Below the pieces are notes generated by a model that worked only from the letters and a program-made list of their open reading frames with translations, was not told where the DNA came from and ran no database searches. From positions 62,001-126,000 of the forward strand of contig NZ_JAPEIQ010000039.1 in the NCBI RefSeq assembly GCF_026041215.1: a stretch of DNA of 64,000 nucleotides, given 5' to 3'. The translations under genes were made by a program, and so were the position numbers. Positions 44,755-53,902 of the stretch are shown here, one piece after another (positions within the stretch are counted from its first letter, which is position 1; each line of letters opens with the position of its first letter). This DNA is from Hoyosella sp. YIM 151337 (GTDB lineage: Bacteria > Actinomycetota > Actinomycetes > Mycobacteriales > Mycobacteriaceae).

Positions 44755-45054
44755 TCAGCTCTCGCTTGCTCCCTTGAGGGCTTCGGTGTTCACGCCTTCA
44801 ACACCCTCCGCCTCCAGTTTCTGGATGTAGTTGACAGCATCGCCGACGGTGCGCAGCGAAGCCAGATCCTCATCGGGGATCTTGATGCCGTACTTATCTT
44901 CGGTCTGGACGGCGATCTCCACCATCGACAGGGAGTCGATATCAAGGTCGTCAACGAAGGACTTCTCGATCGTCACCTCACTGGGCTCGATCCCGGTGAC
45001 CTCTTCGATGATCGAAGCAAGACCGGCGACGATATCTTCCTGGGTTGCGGCCAT
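44755..45054 (-). CDS. acpM: Meromycolate acyl carrier protein AcpM
   Basis: A 99-residue acyl carrier protein. The phosphopantetheine Ser is in [19 protein letters not shown] (position about 41). It is longer than the usual 77-80 residues, with a C-terminal extension ([21 protein letters not shown], in parts). Such tails are typical of the AcpM of mycolate-making bacteria and contrast with the ACP of E. coli. The start ATG 45054 has GGGAG upstream. It passes acyl chains between FabD, the KAS and the reductases. Confidence 0.93.
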   Translation of the reverse strand: MAATQEDIVAGLASIIEEVTGIEPSEVTIEKSFVDDLDIDSLSMVEIAVQTEDKYGIKIPDEDLASLRTVGDAVNYIQKLEAEGVEGVNTEALKGASES

Positions 45055-45078
45055 GGAGAATGGCTCCCTTCTTCAGTG

Positions 45079-45102
45079 CCCCCGCGCAGTCGTTCGCGGG
45101 GG
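45079..45102 (-). terminator. Hairpin in the fabD-acpM gap
   Basis: CCCCCGCG (45079-45086) and CGCGGGGG (45095-45102) form an 8-bp all-GC stem with an 8-base loop in the 78-bp space between fabD and acpM. It may favour acpM mRNA stability or act as a partial stop. Confidence 0.4.
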
Positions 45103-45132
45103 AGTCATTGTGTGGGTAAGTAATTGCGGCGA

Positions 45133-46062
45133 TCAGGCGGCTTGCTGCGCCAGCATGCCGACGCTGGTGAGTTCTCCAGGCGTCTTCAGAGCGGTCTGCG
45201 GGACGCCCCGCATCTCGCGCTTGGCAATACCAGTCAGCGTGCCTGCTGGGGGAAGTTCGGCAAGGCCAGCGACCGAGAGTTCGATCATCGTGGCGGTGCA
45301 GAGGTCCCAGCGGACTGGTCGCGTGATCTGCTCGACGATTGCATCGAGCGCGCCGCGTCCTGTCGTCACGGATGTGCCGTCCGCATTCGACAGAAGCACA
45401 CGCACCGGATCGTTGGTCGGGATTGATGCGGCGGCTTCTGCCACGGCGTCCCGTGCGGGCGCCATGAACCTGGTGTGGAAAGCGCCCGCGACAGCCAGTG
45501 GACGCAATTTGGCCCGGGCAGGCGGAGCCTCGGCGAGTTCAGCCAGTGCGCTGAGCTTACCGGCGGCGACGAGTTGACCCTTGGCGTTGCGGTTTGCCGC
45601 TTCGAGGCCGAGTTCGCCAAGACGTGCGAGCACGTCTTCTTCGACACCGCCGAGTACGGCCGTCATGCCAGTCGGTTCAAGTGCACATGCTTGTGCCATT
45701 GCGCGTCCGCGAAGGGCAGCGAGATCAACTGCGTCGTCTGTGGAGATGACGCCTGCTATCGCGGCCGCGGCGAGTTCGCCAACCGAATGGCCTGCTGTGA
45801 GCTTGGCGAAGGCTGGATCCTCGGTGGCGCCGGTCTGCTCGAGTTCCTCGAACGCGAGCAGTGCGGTGGCGACAACAAGGGGCTGGGTGACGGCGGTGTC
45901 AGTGATTTCCTCCGCCCCGGCAGTGGTGCCGAGCCGGACGAGATCAAGCCCAGTGACCTTCGACCAGCGTGCAACGCGATCAAGGGCGCCCGGCTGCTCG
46001 AGCCACGGCGTGAGCATTCCAGGCGTCTGAGCGCCTTGTCCTGGAGCGAGTAGTGCGATCAC
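45133..46062 (-). CDS. fabD: Malonyl-CoA:ACP transacylase
   Basis: A 309-residue transacylase that loads malonyl groups onto AcpM. The N-terminal LAPGQGAQ and the active-site Ser in AGHSVGELAAAAIAG are unmistakable. The catalytic His appears in VAGAFHTRFM. GTG 46062 is the start. It is the first gene of the fabD-acpM-KAS transcript, and the MabR-type palindrome lies about 70-90 bp upstream. Confidence 0.93.
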   Translation of the reverse strand: MIALLAPGQGAQTPGMLTPWLEQPGALDRVARWSKVTGLDLVRLGTTAGAEEITDTAVTQPLVVATALLAFEELEQTGATEDPAFAKLTAGHSVGELAAAAIAGVISTDDAVDLAALRGRAMAQACALEPTGMTAVLGGVEEDVLARLGELGLEAANRNAKGQLVAAGKLSALAELAEAPPARAKLRPLAVAGAFHTRFMAPARDAVAEAAASIPTNDPVRVLLSNADGTSVTTGRGALDAIVEQITRPVRWDLCTATMIELSVAGLAELPPAGTLTGIAKREMRGVPQTALKTPGELTSVGMLAQQAA

Positions 46063-46128
46063 GTTGATAAGAGAACACCCTGTTCAGGGTTTTCTCAGGT
46101 GCTTTTGGGTACCAACCTTGAACAACTG

Positions 46129-46149
46129 TTTTGTAGGGTTCCTACAAAA
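46129..46149 (-). promoter_or_regulatory. MabR-type operator upstream of fabD
   Basis: TTTTGTAGG-GTT-CCTACAAAA is a perfect 9-bp inverted repeat. It fits the TTTTGT-N9-ACAAAA pattern I recall for MabR in mycobacteria. The mabR-like gene lies just upstream (46207), and this site sits in the 144-bp gap before fabD. Confidence 0.7.
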
Positions 46150-46206
46150 GCTTCCGAAACCAGGCGTTCATCGCCGCACCCACCTGCAGCGTTACAGCAA
46201 TCTAAT

Positions 46207-47490
46207 TCACAGTGTTACTGAAGTGAGATCTGGGAACTGAAGTAACGGTTCTGCATCAGAGCGAATCAAACGCCCCACGGATTCGGCCACGCGGAGGACG
46301 TGAGCGTCCCTCGGATTCGCCGGATCCCGCCCCGTGATCTCGGTGATTTTCTTCAGTCGATAGCGGACGGTATTTGGATGAACGAACAATATTCGGGCGC
46401 ACGCCTCGACAGCGCCGCCGGTATCCAGATACACGTCGAGCGTCTCGCCGAGGGCATTACCCGCCTTGGCCAGCGGAATCACAATCTGGGCATTCAGGGC
46501 ACGCACCGCGGCGGGGTCGCCGAGCAGTGCGCGTTCTGGCAAAAGGTCCGCAGCGAGCACCGGTCTGGGGGCGGAACGCCATCCGGGGGCGGCCCGCAAT
46601 CCGCTCAGGGCCTCTCGTGCGCTTGTATGCGCGCTGGCGAGCGTCTTGGCCGTCGGGCCGATGACGACGTGCTGGTCAGAAAACGCGTGCAGTAGCTCCG
46701 TCGTGAAGCTGCTGCGCGGCTCGAGTTCACCGTTCACTATCGCAACGAGGGAGGAGCCCTGAACCACCGAGAGTGCCGAACGGTTGTGCTTTTCCGCGGC
46801 GTTGTGCACGTTACTGACGGCCGAAACACCGCTGCCGGGAGGCGGCGTGCCGACGATCACGGTCGCTGGCGCGTTGGCGTCCCAGTTGAGGGTGGCCGCC
46901 CGCGACAGCATCGCAGAGTCGGAATCACCGCGCACCACCGCGTCGACCACCAGCGCTTCGAGCCGCGTGTCCCACGCGCCCCGCGACTCGGCGGCTGAGG
47001 CGTATACGGCCGCCGCGGCGAAGCCGATTTCCACGCGATACCGCAGAACGGCTTCGGTGAGCGCGGCGAGTTGCTGTTCGTTTCGGGTCATCAGCGGCAG
47101 CCACCGCTCGAAGAACTCCATCGCGACCCGTACCATCTCGACGGTTTGGCGCAGTGTCACACGCCGGGCGAGATCGTGCGGCACGACGCGAAACGAATCA
47201 ACCGTCTTCCAGATATCGCGGTCCGGGTCCCGCAGCCAGTCCACGAAGTTCGAGACTGCACTCTGCACCAGCAAGTGCACGGTGGCGCGCTGGTCAGCAT
47301 CAAGATCAGCAAAGAAGGGGAGTTGCTCCTGCATCGAGTTGACCGCTTCCGTGGAAAGCCGGCCCGAATACTGTTTGACGCGCCTCAAAAGTGCGTCGGA
47401 CAGTGGGTTGGCGTTCGCCCCGTGCTGGCCGCCGGGCGAAGGACTGGGCGCAGCGTCGTCGCTGCGCCCGCCTCGTGGCCTTCCGGTCAT
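46207..47490 (-). CDS. mabR: PucR-type transcriptional regulator of FAS-II (MabR / FasR-like)
   Basis: A 427-residue regulator. The C-terminus has a PucR helix-turn-helix (VEACARILFVHPNTVRYRLKKI in parts, preceded by LDVYLDTGG). The middle is a GGDEF-like CdaR domain. It is the homologue of Rv2242/MabR and of Streptomyces FasR, which bind upstream of fabD and control the fatty-acid (mycolate) elongation operon in response to long-chain acyl-CoA. ATG 47490 follows GAGGGG. Its target palindrome sits just downstream before fabD. Located after aceE as in mycobacteria. Confidence 0.88.
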   Translation of the reverse strand: MTGRPRGGRSDDAAPSPSPGGQHGANANPLSDALLRRVKQYSGRLSTEAVNSMQEQLPFFADLDADQRATVHLLVQSAVSNFVDWLRDPDRDIWKTVDSFRVVPHDLARRVTLRQTVEMVRVAMEFFERWLPLMTRNEQQLAALTEAVLRYRVEIGFAAAAVYASAAESRGAWDTRLEALVVDAVVRGDSDSAMLSRAATLNWDANAPATVIVGTPPPGSGVSAVSNVHNAAEKHNRSALSVVQGSSLVAIVNGELEPRSSFTTELLHAFSDQHVVIGPTAKTLASAHTSAREALSGLRAAPGWRSAPRPVLAADLLPERALLGDPAAVRALNAQIVIPLAKAGNALGETLDVYLDTGGAVEACARILFVHPNTVRYRLKKITEITGRDPANPRDAHVLRVAESVGRLIRSDAEPLLQFPDLTSVTL

Positions 47491-47526
47491 ACACCCCTCA
47501 TCACGTGCTGCCGCCTATCGGCGCGA

Positions 47527-47558
47527 GTACTGTCACGCTGACATACTCGTGACAGTAC
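47527..47558 (-). terminator. Hairpin between aceE and mabR
   Basis: GTACTGTCACG (47527-47537) and CGTGACAGTAC (47548-47558) form a perfect 11-bp stem with a 10-base loop, 18 bp past the aceE stop codon and ahead of mabR. No T-run. Because the palindrome is close to the mabR start, it could also be an operator. Confidence 0.5.
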
Positions 47559-47575
47559 CCCGCTGGCAGCCGGAA

Positions 47576-50341
47576 TCACGCGACGCCAGGATCTGACGTC
47601 TGCTCAGGTGCGGCGGCTACGTCGTCGATCCGGTACTCGCGTGCCGCTTTCGCCGCGACGTCACGATCGATCGAGCCCTCATCCGCGAGTGCGTTGAGCA
47701 CGCCAACGACGATTGACTCCGAATCGATGTTGAAGTAGCGGCGTGCTGCTGGGCGGGTATCGGAGAAGCCGAAACCATCGGCGCCGAGAGTCACGTAGTG
47801 GCCCGGAACCCAGGTGCGGATCTGGTCAGGTACTGCGCTTTCCCAGTCGGAAACACCGACGAACGGTCCGTCCGCCTTCTTGAGCACCTTCGTCACATAC
47901 GGCTCACGCTTCTTCGCGGACGGGTCGCGCAGCGCCTCGTCCTCGGTGCGGCGACCATCCCTGCGCAGCTCGGTCCATGAGGTCACCGACCACACGTCCG
48001 CTGCGACGTCCCATTCCTTGGCGAGCACTTCCTGCGCACGCAGCGCCCACGGCACCGCGACACCGGACACGAGGATATTGGCCTTGTACTTGCCCTTCTC
48101 GGCCTTCGCGTAGCGATACATGCCTTTGAGGAGGCCGTCGACGTCGAGATCCTTCGGCTCAGCGGGCTGAACGAACGGCTCGTTGTACAGGGTGATGTAG
48201 TAGAAGACGTTCTCGGCCTCCGGCCCGTACATGCGCCGCAGGCCGTCCTTCACGATGTGGGCGAGCTCGAACCCGAAAGCGGGGTCGTACGCGATACAGG
48301 CCGGGTTGGTCGAAGCCAGCGTGTGCGAGTGGCCGTCTGCGTGCTGCAGGCCCTCACCGGTCAGCGTGGTGCGGCCAGCGGTCGCGCCGAGCACGAAGCC
48401 GCGTGCCATCTGGTCTGCGGCTGCCCAGAAGCTGTCGCCGGTGCGCTGGAACCCGAACATCGAGTAGAAGATGTAGATCGGGATCATCGTCTCGTCATGC
48501 GTCGAGTACGACGTGCCGGCTGCGATGAACGAACCGGTGGAACCGGCCTCGTTGATGCCCTCATGCAGGATCTGGCCCGCTTCGGACTCCTTATAGGCGA
48601 GCATGAGTTCCGCATCAACCGATGTGTACAGCTGGCCGTGGCGGTTGTAGATCTTCAGGGACGGGAACCACGAATCCATACCGAAGGTCCGCGCCTCGTC
48701 GGGGATGATTGGCACGATCCGCTTACCAATTTCCTTGTCGCGGAGGAGTTCCTTGAAGAGGCGCACCACCGCCATCGTGGTGGCAACCTCCTGCTTCCCC
48801 GAACCCTTGCGGACTGCCGCGTAGGTTTTGTCGTCAGGCAAGGGGAGTGGTTTGGTGCTGTTGCGGCGAGACGGGACGAATCCACCGAGCTGCTTCCGGC
48901 GCTCGAGCATGTATTCGATCTCCGGAGTGTCTTTGCCCGGGTGGTAGTACGGCGGCAGGTACGGATCCTTTTCCAGCTGCTCATCCGTGATCGGGATGCG
49001 CTGGCGATCCCGGAACTGCTTGAGATCGTCGAGCGCGAGTTTCTTCATCTGGTGGGTGGCATTGCGGCCCTCGAAATGGGTGCCGAGCTGATAACCCTTG
49101 ATGGTGTGGGCAAGGATCACCGTAGGCTGGCCCTTGTGGCTGGTCGCGGCCTTGTAGGCGGCGTAGACCTTGCGGTAGTCATGGCCACCGCGCTTGAGGT
49201 TCCAGATGTCCGCGTCACTCAGGCCCTTGACGAGTTCCTTAGTCCGCGGATCGCGGCCGAAGAAGTGCTCACGCACGTAGCTGCCGTCATTTGCTTTGTA
49301 GGTCTGGAAGTCGCCGTCCGGGGTGGTGTTCATCAGATTGACGAGCGCGCCATCCTTATCGGCATAAAACAGCGAGTCCCACTCGCGGCCCCAGATCACC
49401 TTGATGACGTTCCAGCCCGCGCCGCGGAAGAACGACTCGAGTTCCTGAATGATCTTCCCGTTACCGCGCACCGGTCCATCAAGGCGCTGCAGGTTGCAGT
49501 TGATCACAAACGTGAGGTTGTCGAGGCCTTCGAGCGCAGCCATGTGGACAAGTCCGCGTGACTCGGGTTCGTCCATCTCGCCGTCGCCAAGGAATGCCCA
49601 CACGTGCTGGTCGGAGGTGTCCTTGATGCCGCGATCGCGGAGGTAGTGGTTGAAGCGCGCCTGGTAAATCGCGTTCATCGGGCCCAGCCCCATAGAGACC
49701 GTCGGGAATTCCCAGAACTCGGGCATCAGCCGCGGGTGCGGGTAGGACGGTAGTCCGCCGCCCTCGCCGGCGTGGCTGTGCTCCTGCCGGAAGCCGTCAA
49801 GCTGATCTGCCGTCAGCCGTCCCTCGAGGAACGCGCGCGCGTAGACGCCCGGTGATGCGTGCCCCTGAATGAAGACCTGATCTCCACCGCCTGAGTGGGA
49901 CTTGCCGCGGAAGAAGTGGTTGAACCCAACCTCGTAGAGTGCCGCTGACGAGGCATAGGTCGAGATGTGGCCGCCCACACCAACGCCGGGGCGCTGCGCG
50001 CGATGCACCATGATCGCGGCGTTCCAGCGGATCCAGCGGCGATAGGTTCGCTCGACCTCTTCGTCGCCCGGGAACCAGGGTTCCCTTTCAGTGGGAATGG
50101 TATTGACGTAATCAGTAGACGTCAGAGCGGGAAGGGCAACGCGCCGCTCGTTCGCCCGCTCGAGAAGCCGCAGGAGCAGATATCTGCCGCGTTCAGGGGA
50201 AGAATGGGAGAGCATCGCATCGAACGACTCAAGCCATTCAGAGGTTTCATCGGGATCGATATCGGGCAGATAAGAAGCAACGCCCTCGCGGATAACGCGA
50301 ACACGGTCTCGATCTTTACGGGGCGATATCTGGTTAGGCAC
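47576..50341 (-). CDS. aceE: Pyruvate dehydrogenase E1 component (homodimeric)
   Basis: A 921-residue thiamine-diphosphate E1 that decarboxylates pyruvate for acetyl-CoA synthesis. I start at GTG 50341, with AAGGAG six bases upstream, giving a length close to the 901-aa mycobacterial enzyme. The longer frame adds 28 unconserved residues. Features: [21 protein letters not shown] in parts, GQHASPG-type [18 protein letters not shown], thiamine-pyrophosphate motif [12 protein letters not shown] with [14 protein letters not shown], then [19 protein letters not shown] and [17 protein letters not shown]. It ends in [10 protein letters not shown]. It leads the block that feeds acetyl units to FAS-II. 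Confidence 0.95.
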   Translation of the reverse strand: MPNQISPRKDRDRVRVIREGVASYLPDIDPDETSEWLESFDAMLSHSSPERGRYLLLRLLERANERRVALPALTSTDYVNTIPTEREPWFPGDEEVERTYRRWIRWNAAIMVHRAQRPGVGVGGHISTYASSAALYEVGFNHFFRGKSHSGGGDQVFIQGHASPGVYARAFLEGRLTADQLDGFRQEHSHAGEGGGLPSYPHPRLMPEFWEFPTVSMGLGPMNAIYQARFNHYLRDRGIKDTSDQHVWAFLGDGEMDEPESRGLVHMAALEGLDNLTFVINCNLQRLDGPVRGNGKIIQELESFFRGAGWNVIKVIWGREWDSLFYADKDGALVNLMNTTPDGDFQTYKANDGSYVREHFFGRDPRTKELVKGLSDADIWNLKRGGHDYRKVYAAYKAATSHKGQPTVILAHTIKGYQLGTHFEGRNATHQMKKLALDDLKQFRDRQRIPITDEQLEKDPYLPPYYHPGKDTPEIEYMLERRKQLGGFVPSRRNSTKPLPLPDDKTYAAVRKGSGKQEVATTMAVVRLFKELLRDKEIGKRIVPIIPDEARTFGMDSWFPSLKIYNRHGQLYTSVDAELMLAYKESEAGQILHEGINEAGSTGSFIAAGTSYSTHDETMIPIYIFYSMFGFQRTGDSFWAAADQMARGFVLGATAGRTTLTGEGLQHADGHSHTLASTNPACIAYDPAFGFELAHIVKDGLRRMYGPEAENVFYYITLYNEPFVQPAEPKDLDVDGLLKGMYRYAKAEKGKYKANILVSGVAVPWALRAQEVLAKEWDVAADVWSVTSWTELRRDGRRTEDEALRDPSAKKREPYVTKVLKKADGPFVGVSDWESAVPDQIRTWVPGHYVTLGADGFGFSDTRPAARRYFNIDSESIVVGVLNALADEGSIDRDVAAKAAREYRIDDVAAAPEQTSDPGVA

Positions 50342-50415
50342 GTCGGCACTCCTTGTGGGCGTGGTCGTTGGACCTGGTTGGGTCCGCGGCGACGGGGCGG
50401 GGCGATCCAGACCGA

Positions 50416-50438
50416 GGTTGTACAAGGTTTGGACAACC
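50416..50438 (-). promoter_or_regulatory. Inverted repeat upstream of aceE
   Basis: GGTTGT-N11-ACAACC lies 75 bp upstream of the aceE start codon. The central TTGGACAACC and GGTTGTACAA halves could be an operator over the aceE promoter. No known family site recognised. Confidence 0.35.
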
Positions 50439-50922
50439 CCAATTGTCGCCTAGATTACTTTCCGGCGCACCATTGAGGTTGGTCAAATAGTGGATGTAGC
50501 AATCCCACATGATGGGCAACTCCGAGATTTGACGCGTACCCGCACATTTCTCGCCGCCTGGCAACACGAAGGGGTAGGGTGACGCTCGTGAACAGGCGTG
50601 AACGGGCCGCCGTGCCGTGCACTCCGCGGACGACGGCTGGAGACCCTGCGGGTTCCGGCGGCTCTCGCTGCACGCGTGTTCGTCTTGAGTTTGTGGCACC
50701 GCCTGCGGCACCACTCGCGACATTCACCGTCAGCGATGAGGCGTTAGCCGTTGCACCCGCAGCCCTTATGCTGGGGAAACGCCCGCGAAGTACAGTTCTC
50801 GACCGCACAGCTGCGGTTGCCGGAAAAATCTTCGAAACTTTTGGGGCCCGGGGGATGCATTCTGCCGGCCCAAGGGTGATTATCAAAGCAAGAAAACCCC
50901 ACGAACAGGAGGAACCAATAAC
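50439..50922. other. 484-bp intergenic region between divergent aceE and the DUF3052 gene
   Basis: I can support no gene here. A plus-strand frame (50579-50968) and a minus-strand frame (50455-51216) exist, but both overlap the DUF3052 gene, start without ribosome sites and have no recognisable domain. The region must hold the two divergent promoters. A GATTAT at about 50877 is a possible -10 for the rightward one. A weak CCCGGG-type palindrome is near 50850. Confidence 0.5.
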
Positions 50923-51342
50923 GTGGCCGGGACGGATGCTCGGACATACGCGGAGCGACTGGGCATAACCAACGGAATGGTGGTTCAGGAACTCGGCTGG
51001 GACGACGATGTAAGTGATGACATTCGTGATTCCGTTGAAGCAGCCTGCGGTGACGCGCTCGCAGATGAGGACACGGATGAGGTCGTGGACGTGGTCCTCC
51101 TGTGGTGGCGTGACGGCGATGGTGACCTTGTCGACGCCCTGATGGACGCAATTGCGCCGCTGTCGGATGATGGCTTTATCTGGGTGCTTTCCCCGAAAAC
51201 CGGCAGGCCAGGTCATGTCGAACCTAGCGAGATCGCCGAGTCCGCGCCCACTGCCGGTCTTACTCAGACGTCAACTGTCAACCTTGGTCCCTGGATGGGT
51301 GCACGACTCGTGCAGCCGAGGGCCCGGGTCGGGAAGCGCTGA
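50923..51342 (+). CDS. DUF3052 family protein (Rv2239c-like)
   Basis: A 139-residue actinobacterial protein. It begins AGTDARTYAERLGITNGMVVQELGWDDDVSDD (in parts) and then has LLWWRDGDGDLVDALMDAI and GFIWVLSPKTGRPGHVEPSEIAESAPTAGLTQT in parts. The family folds as a small alpha-beta domain. Its function is not known to me. Start GTG 50923 behind an excellent CAGGAGGA. The ahpE ATG shares its last base with the stop codon, so the two genes are translationally coupled. This suggests a link to peroxide defence. Confidence 0.85.
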   Translation: MAGTDARTYAERLGITNGMVVQELGWDDDVSDDIRDSVEAACGDALADEDTDEVVDVVLLWWRDGDGDLVDALMDAIAPLSDDGFIWVLSPKTGRPGHVEPSEIAESAPTAGLTQTSTVNLGPWMGARLVQPRARVGKR

Positions 51343-51818
51343 TGGGCTTAGCCATCGGAGATCAGGCACCTGACTTCACTTTGCGCGACCAGAACAACCA
51401 GATGGTCACGCTTTCAGGGTTTCGCGGCCAAAAGAATGTCCTGCTGGTCTTCTTTCCGCTCGCCTTCACTGGCACCTGTCAAAGTGAGCTTGGACAGGTG
51501 CGCGACAATTTGCCCGTTTTTCAGAACCAAACCACCGAGATTCTCGCCATTTCGGTCAGCGCGCCACCGGTGCACAAGATTTGGTCGGCGGGCCAGGGCT
51601 ACCTATTTCCCGTTCTGTCCGACTTCTGGCCGCACGGCCAGGTGGCGTCCGCATACGGTGTGCTGAATGAACGCAGTGGCATGCCAAACCGTGGGACGTT
51701 CGTAATCGACGTGGCGGGCACGATCAGATTTGTGGAAGCGGGACCGCCTGGCGTACCCCGTGACCAGTCAGCTTGGGAGAATGCGCTCAACGCGCTACCC
51801 TCTTCAAGCAGCGCCTGA
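51342..51818 (+). CDS. ahpE: Peroxiredoxin AhpE (one-Cys type)
   Basis: A 158-residue peroxiredoxin that reduces hydroperoxides. The peroxidatic Cys is in FPLAFTGTCQSELGQV (about residue 46), the Thr/Cys pattern of AhpE. No resolving Cys is visible in the rest of the chain, as expected for one-Cys peroxiredoxins that use mycothiol/mycoredoxin. It begins APDFTLRDQNNQ and has VLNERSGMPNRGTFVIDVAG, both family-typical. The ATG overlaps the DUF3052 stop. A tRNA-Val follows. Confidence 0.92.
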   Translation: MGLAIGDQAPDFTLRDQNNQMVTLSGFRGQKNVLLVFFPLAFTGTCQSELGQVRDNLPVFQNQTTEILAISVSAPPVHKIWSAGQGYLFPVLSDFWPHGQVASAYGVLNERSGMPNRGTFVIDVAGTIRFVEAGPPGVPRDQSAWENALNALPSSSSA

Positions 51819-51836
51819 AGCTCAGGCGGCAATGGC

Positions 51837-51908
51837 GGGCGTATAGCTCAGTGGTAGAGCGCTGGTCTTACACACCAGTGGTCGGGGGTTCAAATCCCTC
51901 TGCGCCCA
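51837..51908 (+). tRNA. tRNA-Val (TAC)
   Basis: A complete cloverleaf. The acceptor GGGCGTA pairs with TGCGCCC (51901-51907, one wobble), with discriminator A. The anticodon stem-loop CTGGTCT-TAC-ACACCAG reads TAC for valine. T-loop TTCAAAT. CCA is not encoded. Confidence 0.95.
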
Positions 51909-51934
51909 CTCCGTGCTCACATGAGCGACCTTGA

Positions 51935-51969
51935 GTAACCGAACCCTACCGGGCACGGTTACTTGTTTT
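51935..51969 (+). terminator. Rho-independent terminator after tRNA-Val
   Basis: GTAACCG (51935-51941) and CGGTTAC (51956-51962) form a 7-bp stem with a 14-base loop, followed at once by TTGTTTT. It is the best classical terminator in the window. Confidence 0.65.
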
Positions 51970-52167
51970 CGGGCTCCACGAAATCCGGTAGAAATTGGGT
52001 GCTGTCGGCACCCTGATCCTTCACAATTGCCCAACCGCGGCAGGGCGCTCCATAGACCCCGTTTGCTAGGGCCAAATGTCCCTCCAACCTTGTCTCTTTC
52101 GGCTCTTGGGCCGTCGGTTCTCACTCCCTACCGTGAATGCTGTACCCGGACATTCGAGGAGAACGCG

Positions 52168-52314
52168 ATGGATTGGCAACCTGGGAACGTGGGAAGCGCT
52201 CTGGCGTATGGGCCTGACTACTGGGAGGACCCGGTTGGTGGTGGCGGAGTGACCGCAGGTGAAGCAGTGGAGACCGCTCTGTACCTGCTGGAATGCGCCG
52301 CTCCGGTGAGATAG
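52168..52314 (+). CDS. 48-aa hypothetical protein
   Basis: ATG 52168 preceded at seven bases by CGAGGAGAA, an ideal ribosome site, opens a 48-residue frame to TAG. The product (MDWQPGNVGSALAYGPDYWE at the start) is acidic, with a Gly-rich stretch (PVGGGGVTAGE) and a helical Ala/Leu end (VETALYLLECAAPVR). No known family. It is isolated between the tRNA-Val terminator and the Ser/Thr kinase. The strong ribosome site and unbiased frame suggest it is real. A role near the kinase is only a guess. Confidence 0.5.
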   Translation: MDWQPGNVGSALAYGPDYWEDPVGGGGVTAGEAVETALYLLECAAPVR

Positions 52315-52432
52315 CCCATGCTTCGCTCGTTGCGGCCGTCCTCCGCAGTACACTCGCCTGAAGCGTGCGCGGACGCGCGGTCAGCTATCGCTGGGGCACA
52401 AGCTTCAGCTAACGAGTAGGCGTACATGCGGG

Positions 52433-53902
52433 GTGGATGCTATCGAAGCCGGTCAGCTGGTTGCTGGGCATTATCGCCTGGCCGAACGAATCGGCAGCGG
52501 CGGCGCTGGAGTCGTTTGGCGGGCCGTTGACCAGCGTCTTGAACGTTCCGTCGCGGTGAAGCAAATCCCCATTCAGCCCAGTTTCACCGATGGTGAACGT
52601 GCCCTGGTTCAGCAGCGGGCGGTGCGGGAAGCACGCAACGCTGCTCGCTTTCATCACCCCAACGCCATCGTGGTATACGACATCACCGAGCATGAGGGCA
52701 ATCCATGCCTCGTCATGGAGTATTTCGCATCACGCAGCCTCGCGGCGGTGCTCGCAGAGCGCCGCGTGCTGCCCGTGCAGCAGGCCGCGCGTATCGGTGA
52801 GCAGGTCGCGGATGCGCTCATTGCCGCACACGCGGCCGGTATTGTCCATCGCGACGTCAAACCCGGAAACATCCTGATCAGCGACCAAGGTGTCGCCAAA
52901 ATCACCGACTTCGGGATCTCCAAAGCGATGGGCGACGTTACCCTCACCGCCGCCGGGCTCGTATCCGGTACCGCCGCGTACTTGCCCCCCGAGGTCGCTC
53001 GCGGCGCCGAACCCACTCCCGCGTCCGATGTTTTCAGTCTGGGGGCGACGCTCTTCCACGCGATCGAGGGCGAGCCGCCCTACGGGTCTGGCGATAACTC
53101 CCTTGCCCTGCTGTATGCTGCCGCCAACGCTGAGACCAAGGAGCCTCGGGCCGCGGGGCCAGCTACCGAACTCTTACGGGAACTTCTCAGTGCCGATCCG
53201 GCCGATCGGCCGTCAATGAGTCAGGCATGCGCAGCGCTCGGCCGATTGGCGAGTTCCGGGGCGAGCGCGGCAACGACGAGCCGCCTGCCGCAATTAGGAA
53301 CGGCCAGTAAGGGCCTGAGTCGGCGAACTGGCCGCTCGGTCTCCGCTGTGCCAACAAAGGTGCGCCCGAATAGCGGAAATCCGCGCAGCATAGGCCAGGT
53401 CTCGCCGCCCGCACCCGGCCGAACAGCGGAGCGGAAACGGACAGGGGTTTACGCAGGGCTGGTCGGCGTCGTGATGTTGGCGGTGTTCGCAGCCGTAATC
53501 TACGCCGCCAACCTGGCAGGCCCAGGCGACCCGACAGATCCAGAGGCAACGGAGACTATCGTGGCCGACGCGGGGCCAACTCCTCACACGGGATCTGCGG
53601 TGGACTGGGGACAGGCTGGGCAGCTCGTGCAACAGTTCTACAGCAACCCTGCCGGATCGTGGTCGCTACTGACTGCGGCAGCGCAGCAGGTATACGGTTC
53701 GCAGCAAGAGTTCCAGTCTTATTGGGGTGCGCGCACCATTCAGAGCTTCGGACTCATCGAAGCGTACAAACACGCGAACAACGATGACGGCTCCGTTGAC
53801 ATGCGGGTCAACGGTCTCACTTATGACGGGCAGACCAAGCAGGCGATTCTGCGTGTGGTCAGCAGCGATGGCCGACTAATGATCGACGGCGATACAAGGT
53901 GA
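52433..53902 (+). CDS. Membrane-anchored Ser/Thr protein kinase with extracytoplasmic domain
   Basis: A 489-residue kinase of the Pkn type. Kinase domain (about 10-270): glycine loop IGSGGAGVVWRAVD, Lys in SVAVKQIPI, catalytic loop GIVHRDVKPGNILISD, DFG in ITDFGISK, APE-like LPPEVARG. A basic Ser/Pro-rich juxtamembrane linker follows, then a single membrane span (GVYAGLVGVVMLAVFAAVIYAA, about 342-363). The outer domain (about 120 residues) has no PASTA, NHL or PBP motif; it looks like an NTF2/SnoaL-type fold (QLVQQFYSNPAGSWSLL...). Start GTG 52433; the preceding sequence lacks a strong ribosome site. Its substrates are unknown. Confidence 0.88.
   Translation: MDAIEAGQLVAGHYRLAERIGSGGAGVVWRAVDQRLERSVAVKQIPIQPSFTDGERALVQQRAVREARNAARFHHPNAIVVYDITEHEGNPCLVMEYFASRSLAAVLAERRVLPVQQAARIGEQVADALIAAHAAGIVHRDVKPGNILISDQGVAKITDFGISKAMGDVTLTAAGLVSGTAAYLPPEVARGAEPTPASDVFSLGATLFHAIEGEPPYGSGDNSLALLYAAANAETKEPRAAGPATELLRELLSADPADRPSMSQACAALGRLASSGASAATTSRLPQLGTASKGLSRRTGRSVSAVPTKVRPNSGNPRSIGQVSPPAPGRTAERKRTGVYAGLVGVVMLAVFAAVIYAANLAGPGDPTDPEATETIVADAGPTPHTGSAVDWGQAGQLVQQFYSNPAGSWSLLTAAAQQVYGSQQEFQSYWGARTIQSFGLIEAYKHANNDDGSVDMRVNGLTYDGQTKQAILRVVSSDGRLMIDGDTR

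Noticed and set aside
50579-50968. Plus-strand frame in the aceE-DUF3052 gap
   Set aside because: No domain, it overlaps the DUF3052 gene in another frame, and its composition is like noncoding GC-rich sequence. A 253-codon minus frame at 50455-51216 was rejected for the same reason.
51822-52124. Minus-strand 100-codon frame over tRNA-Val
   Set aside because: The stretch QRDLNPRPLVCKTSALPLS is a classic spurious product of antisense tRNA.
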